From Hofstenia miamia (taxonomy: Eukaryota > Xenacoelomorpha > Acoela > Hofsteniidae): a stretch of 26,357 nt of DNA. Each line of letters begins with the position of its first letter. Position 1 is the first letter of the stretch. The stretch covers positions 1,141,535-1,167,891 of the forward strand of contig CABFPE010000184.1 of NCBI GenBank assembly GCA_900660155.1, in the 5' to 3' direction. The position numbers and the translations under genes were made by a program. The notes under the pieces were generated by a model. It searched no databases. It was not told where the DNA came from and saw only the letters and a program-made list of their open reading frames with translations. Of this stretch, positions 19,801 through 26,357 are shown in pieces.

Positions 19801-21590
19801 TTGTGTATCTTTGAAACTATTTAGAATTATAATCCTTATTTCTTGATAGCCTCACCCATGGTCAAAATGTGCAAACTGAAAGGCACCTATTCTGACCACA
19901 GAAATAGAGTGCAATAGTAAATGATATATTATTCAGAGTAGTGATTTTGTAAATAAATCATTTTTAATCAGGATTATAAAAAAAGGTCAGGAAAATTTAC
20001 AGAAAAAAATAATTCAGGTAAAGGTCATTCACTTGTCTTTTTTACAAAACAAGCCAAGACAAACATTTAAAAAATTCAAATCAATTGTTTGAACAAAAAA
20101 AATTAACAAGCAACCTTTAAGTGATCCAAATTTTTATTGTATACCAGTCAAGTGTTAATTGGAAAACTAAAGCTGTAATAGGTATCAATAAACTTTTAGT
20201 AGAGCTTACTCATTACTTCAAATTTTTAAACTTATCTGGAATTATACATACAAATGCTCAGCTAAATTTCTGCATGACAATGGTAGCAGTGAATTAACCT
20301 TATGGACATTGATGGTGCCCTCCAAAGATCAATCAGCAAATATCTTTATTAATTTAATTTACATTCACTAATGAATTTCTATAGAACTTTGAACTACTAA
20401 TTTAATTAAATGAAATGTGCAGTATTCAGGACAATTGATGATTAGTACAACTGCAGTTGGATACCAAACTAGTCACAAACTATATGCTAGATATTTAATC
20501 AATTAATTATAAGAATGGTTTCCTTTTGTTGAGTGAAGAATATCATTTCATTGGTGACAAAGAAGAAGTGTAGTTCATTGCAATTTAATTAGTGTTAAAT
20601 TGCTACAATTTGTTTAGACTGTTATCATAGTACAGTGCTAGTTCACTAAGCTTTACAATGCAATGAATTAAATTACTATCAAGTTCACCATAAATTTCAT
20701 GGTGAGAGAAGCAATTCAGTGATTCAACCACTGTATCAAACATTGCACTGCATTACTTGTGGGCATATTAGAGATATGTTCAGTTATATGCAAAAATATA
20801 CTAACAGCTTACAGTCAGTGGTACTAATGATTTATTGAGATGAAACAGCTATTCTTGAGACTGGTAAATTATTAAATAGATAAATTAAACTTCATCAAAG
20901 ATATGAGATTTTACAATAATCAGTATTTCATTTTACAAAAAACACCTCCAAATTTCAGATAGGTTCCTTGCTTCCTTGAATATATGAGCAAATGCAGTAT
21001 AATAGTTGAATAAACAGCAATAAAATAATTTCAGAAAATTTTTTGCACTCTCTATGTAAAACACAATGTTCTGTAATACTGTGCTTGCAAATGGATTTTA
21101 TCTCAATAATGAAAAAAATTTAATATACTTAGTATTTTGTGAAGAGCATGGATGAATATGAATTTTAAGTATTTTTTTGTTATAATAGTAGAAAGATTGA
21201 AAAATTTACCAATGGAAAATCACTTATTAATGCCATGAGAACAATTTTTTTGAATTCCAATGTTTTTTATAACTCAACTCTGTTTTATTTGGAGCTGATC
21301 TACTTCTATTTTTGCTTATTAATAAATATTCTAAAATCTGAATTTTTCCTATTTAATACTTTAATAAATATTTCATTTTACTCATAGAAATAACTTGTAT
21401 TTTTACTTTTTCCATATTGAATTTTTGGTCCACTTACATAAATTCATAGTGAAAAAGTCAGTTAACCTGTAATTGGGTGCATTTACAAAATAGCTTGAGT
21501 GCCATTGTTGGCACATCTTGTCCAGGTATCATTAGACACCACTGATGCATTATTAGTCATGCCAGAGAATATGAATGTTGTGTCTCATAT
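16870..21590. other. 4.7 kb of CpG-depleted AT-rich DNA, no gene assigned
   Basis: I saw only three CpGs (17489, 17969, 19159). Some stretches have protein-like residue composition without a recognisable family: plus strand about 17625-17725 (NVVKIKDNPKQKSLPAVIDE, then VHNIRKEAVHML), plus strand about 17975-18150 (MYLIDENISQFQGYSAAPFL, then LQFTNLEIETILDKKIEF), and plus strand about 20130-20300. All are closed by stops within 60 codons. They may be remnants of transposon ORFs or chance. No RNA gene, tandem array or paired terminal repeat was found. Confidence 0.45.
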
Positions 21591-21629
21591 TTATATTGAG
21601 AAATAAGAAGTCATGAAATTTTACAAAGC

Positions 21630-22230
21630 CTAACTGGAAGAAGAAAGAGATTGCTGCAAAGTTTGATGTACAGCCTAATATGCTAAATGATATACTGAAA
21701 AACAAAGACAAGAACAAACAGATTGTAGAGAAGCTTCCAGATGTTCAAATGGGCTCAATTAAGGGGTACATACAGTGAAGTAATTCGAAATTCAGCCAAA
21801 GGGCAGATTTACATATTAATGATGGTATTCTTGTGAAAAAGCAAATTACTTCTGTCAGCAATTTGGATGTGATGCTACATGTACTATCACAGGAAGTTGG
21901 AGTAGCTGATTTAAAAACAAAGCTACAGAATTGCACAACTGCTGAAGTCTTGTGAGACTGGATGTGTTGATCAGTCTGTTGTTGACAAATAGAAAAATGG
22001 AACACTTCAAGAAATTCTGGATAAATACATGCTGGATAACATATATAATGCAGACAAAACAGGACTTTTCTTGAAAGTGCTTTGTGAAAAGTCCCTTGGC
22101 TTTATTGGGAGCAATTTCTATGGATCCTAACAGCAAAAGCAGAAAGTGACTATCTTAGTGGCCACTAATATGAATGGAACAGAAAAGCTAGATCTGTTGG
22201 TAACAAAAATAAATAACACTGGCTACAGAT
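21630..22230 (+). pseudogene. Dead pogo/Tigger-type transposase, N-terminal half
   Basis: NWKKKEIAAKFDVQPNMLND followed by ILKNKDKNKQIVEKL (about 21632-21740) is the CENP-B/pogo N-terminal helix-turn-helix (K..IA..F.V...TL..ILKNK). Further on, ILDKYMLDNIYNADKTGLF (about 22011-22070) is the DDE-domain opening; in Tigger proteins this is DIFNADETGLFYK, so the first catalytic aspartate (NAD) is present and E has become K. It continues with LGFIGSNFYGS and KVTILVATNMNGTEKLDLLV (Tigger: LTVLL..NM.GSEKL.PLVIG). Several stops and at least two frame changes break it, and the second and third catalytic positions are missing: similarity ends at about 22230. The retained protein resembles jerky/Tigger-like transposases. 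Terminal repeats are not identified. Confidence 0.78.
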
Positions 22231-22798
22231 AGTTTACTAATTTCAATTTATTGTATATTTGTTATCCTAAAATTTAAATCCTATGCATGATCTACCTGAT
22301 ATAAATTTTTGGTTGAGAACTAATGATTTTAATTCTTCTTGAATTTTTATATTTTGCCTATTATTTTCATTTCTTTTGGCAATATATTCTAATTATCAAT
22401 TGCAGAATTAATAAAGGATTGAGTCATGATATTTTCATTAAATTTAACATGTCACAGTTTTTTGATCATTTTTTTGCTTCAGATAGTCTATTGAAAATGA
22501 GGAAGATATCTTATTGTAGTTGGAATTTTGTTTATGAATTTGAAAAATAAATAATAATATTGTAATTAATTAACTCTTGTGGAAAAACAATAGATTTAAA
22601 AATATATTCTTTTGTTTTAGAAGAGTTTTTATTGCCAACATTTACTGCTGACTTTAATTAAACTTTAGGCTTTTTTATTATTAGGCTGTGTACATTAGTA
22701 TATAAAATATTAGGATCACTTAAGTTTCTCATACTGAATGTATGAAACATTTGAATTACTGTGATTGGGGTAACTGTTGGGAAGCATGAGATGTCTTT
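22231..22798. other. CpG-free AT-rich DNA between the pogo and LINE remnants
   Basis: A 75-codon plus-strand frame (22323-22550) is rich in F, Y, I and L, as expected from AT-rich DNA. On the minus strand the LINE reading fades here. No repeat end is visible. Confidence 0.5.
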
Positions 22799-23415
22799 CT
22801 AATACCTACAGCAAATTTTCTTAATAATAAATGTGATATTGAGCATATAATATATTGTTACTCCTAGATATATAAACTTATTAACAGGTATAACAAATGT
22901 ATTTATTGAAATTAATTGAATAGTCAGAGATGTCTGTTTTTTTCTAAAATGTTGCATTATGCAAAATTCACTTTTTTTCAAATTAATATGAAATCTATGC
23001 ATACTAAAATAGTTGCTCAATTTTATACAATTTGATTCAATAACTTTTACAGGTTTATCTATAAATTTATTTCCACACTAAATAGATGTATCATTGGTGT
23101 ATTGTGTTGTTTCCCAGTCAGTAATTTCATTCATGTCATTCAAATAAATATTAAAATCAGGGAAACTAGTATGATTCCTTGAGGTACACCATTACTGACA
23201 GACAACAAATTTGAAAAAGTATCATTTAATTTAACTCACTGAAATCTACTACTTAAGTAATTAGATAATAGGTGAGCATTGTTAAGAGAAAAACCAATAT
23301 TTTTTAATTTTATAATTAATATATCTTGACTAATAGAATCAAATGCATTTGAGAGGTTTAGACAGGCAATCACAACAAATTTATTAGAGTCTAATAATAG
23401 TAGTAAAAAATGGGA
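22799..23415 (-). mobile_element. LINE reverse transcriptase, downstream half (motifs A to D/E)
   Basis: Minus-strand reading from right to left: NKFVVIACLNLSNAFDSISQ (about 23390-23330) is RT motif A (normally LDLSKAFD; the catalytic D is N here); VSNGVPQGIILVSLILIFI (23199-23145) is motif B; QYTNDTSI (about 23105-23081) is motif C, normally F/YADD, again with the first D changed; and LKKSEFC ... NKFIYLGVTI (about 22985-22860) is the palm-thumb transition (K.KYLGV.ID). Both catalytic aspartates are lost, so the copy is dead. The gene family is CR1/L2/Jockey-like. Its other half is at 25072-25682, displaced by the insertion at 23418-25071. No CpG was seen in this half. Confidence 0.85.
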
Positions 23416-23417
23416 TA

Positions 23418-25071
23418 GGCCGTCTCATTTTGACACCCTGAAGTTATTGTAACACCTATGGCTATTTGCAATGTGAGCATGGATAAATTCTATTGAATGC
23501 TATCAGGTGACAAAATGATTTTGAACAAAATTAAATTAAGGAAATATTATGATTTTGATGAAATGTGTTTTGGAGATGGTGAGTTCAAATGCATCTACAT
23601 GCAAATAACAAAGTATGTCAATACTTTTGTTTTGATATCATATTTATATTATAATATTTATTATTTAACCAAGTATCTTTTTAAATTTCCACTGTAAATG
23701 AATTTTTATGTATTGATTTCTTAGATGTTATTGAACATTCTGTTTTCATCACATGTGCTTAAATATCTTTTAACTAATAACTGACTGAAGCTAAAAATTA
23801 TACACATTTGTTTTTGCTTTGTTGTGTCATTTGTATGATATTAACCAAATATTTATTAAATTTTCATGTTATAGGAGAGTTTATACTATGGTGATTTTAT
23901 AGGAGTAGAATTTCACTATATTGAGCTATAAAATATTAGTTCATAACTTTCTCAATATTCTTAGCAATCCATCTTCTAACTACCATGCATCTGTATTTTT
24001 TGCATGTGACTAATGCACTATTTTCTATCCATTTACAAGCATTTGTATGTTTAGAAGGTGATCTCAACATGGAGTTGTGACAAGCACAATTTATTTCTAC
24101 AGATAGAAAAAAATTGATTGTGTAGCAAACATCAACTACATGATGGTGAATAATGAATGTGTCATTGTTTCTATACAAACAACAATGAGAGTTGATAAGG
24201 AATTTGAACATTAAAGTTGAAAAAGCAGTGGAAAGTTAAACCCATGTAATGTGTACAAGCTTGCAAAAGCCATAAACCAAATAAACTTAAAAATGATGTG
24301 CAAAGTTGAAAAAAGATGTAACAGTCTACAAACAGGTACAACCCTAAAAATTCGTATAAACCAAAAAAAATGCAGAGAGAACACCACTGTGTAAAACTAA
24401 TATAATAATAGTGTATTAAGGAAAGCATGTATATGTATAAATCCCACTAATAGCATCACATGTTAATTTTTCAAAGAATGAATAGACCTTCATTATGTAA
24501 GTACATATTTCATATACCTGTAATGCTTAAGTTTGATGAATATTTTTCCATTTAGTATTTTGTATATTAGCTAAGACCAAATTAAATGTAAGAATTCTTA
24601 GAATATAATAGCAGCACATTTGAAAAACAAAATGTAAACTTTTGCATGCAGTGTATAGATTCCTGAAAAAACGAATTAAATTTTGTACATAGACTAGCTA
24701 AGCAATAGAAACACGTGGAATTTTTCACAGATAAGAAAATTTAATATTAGTCAACAATGTATTATCACAAAAAGCAGTGTAACCCCTGATTATTCAGCTC
24801 ACAATGTCAAGTATAATAACAAAAAACAATGTTAAATATTAATTTGCTCAACTTAATTCGTCAAAAACAATTCTTGTAATCATTTATATCATCTTGCCCA
24901 AATCCTAGAAAGTAAAAAATAAAAATTTCATCAAAAAATAAATTTGCTCAATTTAGTTTTTGTCAAATCCATTTTGTTACTTGATGGCGTTTATTAGAAT
25001 TTATTCATACTCACATTGCAAATGACCATATGTGTTTGGATAACTTCAGGGTGCCCCAATGAGACGGGGTC
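23418..25071. mobile_element. TA-flanked inverted-repeat DNA transposon inserted in the LINE (Tc1/mariner-like, non-autonomous)
   Basis: A 1,654-bp insertion between TA (23416-23417) and TA (25072-25073), cutting the LINE between ATEKWKALL and NKFVVIACLNL. The ends are long inverted repeats: the block CACCCTGAAGTTAT, then ATTTGCAATGTGAG and ATAAATTCTA occurs at 23430-23495 and complemented at 24990-25058, and weaker similarity continues inward for about 150 bases in total. The termini differ by a 2-base gap: GGCCGTCTCATTTTG on the left, GACCCCGTCTCATTGGGG on the right. Minus-strand frames at 24211-23936 and 24428-24171 resemble no transposase known to me, so it is probably non-autonomous. TA duplication suggests Tc1/mariner. 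A direct repeat (AATTTGCTCAA) occurs at about 24842 and 24942 beside the right end. Confidence 0.78.
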
Positions 25072-25682
25072 TAGCCAATCTCTTACTGCTAATAATGCTT
25101 TCCATTTTTCTGTTGCTTGTATAAGTGCGTCTGACGTTGAGAAATTTTTTCTGAAACCAAATTGTGATTGTAACAATAATTTATGATTATTAAATAAAGT
25201 GTAATTTGTTCATGTAATAGTCTTTCAAATATTTTACTGATTTGTGATGCAATAGATATAGGTCAATTGTTTTTGGGACACTTTGAGTCCTGTTTTTTGT
25301 AAATTGGAAAAATATGAGCATATTTCAAAAAATCAGGAAAAATATTCCATTTTAAGCATTCATTAAAAATATAATTGAAAGGTTCAGCAACATATTTCGC
25401 ATTGTATTTTAGTAACCATTTTGGAATTTTCGAGGGGCTGCTTGACTTGATTGATTTTAGTTTCTAAATTGCCTTAATTGACTTCAAAACTTGTTATAAA
25501 TCAAAAACCAAATTCAGAGGTATGCCTATTAGGATTTATTTCCTGGCATTTTATTTTAGGACCTTCATAACTAACTAGGTTTGCAATTGTTTGATTTAAA
25601 ATTTTGGAAATTTGAAAATCGGTGATGCATTGATTTCCTTCATGGTCTACAATTTTTTCTATGGGAGAAGATTTTGACTTGG
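25072..25682 (-). mobile_element. LINE reverse transcriptase, upstream half
   Basis: The minus-strand reading starts at the mariner junction (about 25682) with KSSPIEKIVDHEGNQCITDF and ISKILNQTIANLVSYEGPK. It then gives SSSPSKIPKWLLKYNAKYVA, EPFNYIFNECLKWNIFPDFL, KYAHIFPIYKKQDSKCPKNN, a stop, PISIASQISKIFERLLHEQI and LLQSQFGFRKNFSTSDALIQ, then ATEKWKALL. This is the RT-0/1/2 region of CR1/L2/Jockey-type LINEs (LPP.LLK...P.T.IFN.S...G.FP...K.A.V.PI.KKGD....NYRPIS......KI.E). The stop before PIS is TGA where the family has R, a likely CGA to TGA change. At least one more frame change lies near 25480. About five CpGs survive here, unlike the other half. Confidence 0.87.
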
Positions 25683-25684
25683 TA

Positions 25685-26357
25685 CAGGATGTTCCAGTAG
25701 GAATATGCTAATAATCAAAAAAGAAACAAAACTCACAGAAACATACTATTTATTGCAAATATTCACAAATCCAATACCTTATCAACTAAAGTACGATTGA
25801 GGATTGACTCGTGTAGTAAGATATGATCTACAATAACTGTTGAAAGTTTCGCCATTCCCCTGCAGACATAAACGGGTAGGACCCTGGGGGTTTTGAAAAC
25901 ACACTCAAAGTTCTCAGGTTTTTATGTTTCGATTACCACTTAAATTTTCTTGCTTCATTCCACCCGTAGTTCGAGGATTGTCTGCATACAACGTGCCTTT
26001 CAATTTGCCCCACAAATAAAAGTCAGTAGGTATTAAATCTGGTGATCGAGATGGCACAAACCACGAGAGATCACACGATCCCCAAAGACATCACCAAATG
26101 CAGCCATAGTGACACGAGCCGTATGTGCAGTTGCATCATCTTGCTGGAACCAGCCTTGTTGCTTTTCTTGCTCCGTCAGTTGATCAAAAAATGGCTCCAG
26201 GATGTTATGACTGTAACACTAAGATGTGATTGTGTTTTCAAAAAAGATAGGTCCAATTATACGCCACCTTGACAAAGCACACCAACTTTTTGATCGTGGA
26301 GTGGCTTCTGAAACAGAGCATTAGGATTTACTGTAGACCACACTCTAGAGTTCTGAC
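25685..26357 (-). mobile_element. mariner-like transposon, 3' part with transposase remnant, runs off the window
   Basis: It begins after TA (25683-25684) with CAGGATGTTCCAGTAGGAAT, the terminal repeat, inserted in the LINE. Minus-strand frames give NSRVWSTVNPNALFQKPLHD followed by QKVGVLC (26355-26275), WFQQDDATAHTARVTMAAFG and DVFGDRVISRGL (about 26150-26055), then RSPDLIPTDFYLWGKLKG (about 26050-25995) and GEWRNFQQLL near the 3' end. This is the C-terminal half of a Tc1/mariner-superfamily transposase: the second catalytic D is in WFQQD and the third in SPDLIPTD, about 37-38 residues apart, closer to DD37D/DD39D groups than to DD34D. The reading changes frame near 26051 and again around 26250, and the 3' part has stops, so it is inactive. 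CpGs are plentiful, so it is younger than the elements to its left or lies in unmethylated DNA. The other end is outside the window. Confidence 0.83.

Noticed and set aside
23936-24428. Two overlapping minus-strand frames inside the TA-flanked element as a possible transposase
   Set aside because: No DDE/D motif, helix-turn-helix or family signature is visible; one frame is almost entirely hydrophobic.

Overview
The window is AT-rich animal-type DNA with one host gene and many decayed transposable elements. The spliceosomal intron with GT/AG ends, the LINE, Tc1/mariner, hAT and pogo remnants, the MITEs and the absence of operons point to an invertebrate metazoan. I cannot name the species.

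Layout. Bases 1-7,000 hold one convincing host gene on the minus strand, an HD-domain metal-dependent phosphohydrolase of about 223 residues (two coding exons, 4531-4093 and 3938-3706, with an excellent splice junction). A probable 5' non-coding exon ends at 5718. The inferred 5' UTR intron contains a TTAA-flanked MITE (4569-4992) and a truncated second copy of a TAA-flanked MITE family (full copy 2013-2151). Bases 7,075-9,322 hold a long inverted repeat and a 1,033-bp head-to-tail duplication joined at the only N in the window. Each duplicate ends in an array of 16-bp degenerate repeats; an inverted, decayed array lies at 10,989-11,106.

Bases 9,260-25,000 are mostly a fossil bed: a LINE 3' end (11,967-12,304, minus), a dead hAT transposase (12,500-13,480, plus), a hAT-type MITE with target duplication and a paralogous empty site (16,512-16,806), the front half of a pogo/Tigger transposase (21,630-22,230, plus), and a LINE reverse transcriptase (22,799-25,682, minus) split by a 1,654-bp TA-flanked inverted-repeat element (23,418-25,071). 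A mariner-like transposase, minus strand, starts at 25,685 and runs off the window end.

The strongest large-scale signal is CpG content. I read no CpG between 9,260 and 12,730, two between 9,260 and 14,045, and about four between 14,945 and 23,420. CpGs are frequent at 1-9,260, in a 900-bp island at 14,046-14,943, and from about 24,860 onward. The change falls inside one LINE copy and between two arrays of one repeat, so it looks like a property of the chromosomal domain (long-term germline methylation and deamination) rather than of single elements. No new multi-gene system is visible; the novelty lies in this compartment, its CpG-rich island, and the repeat structures.
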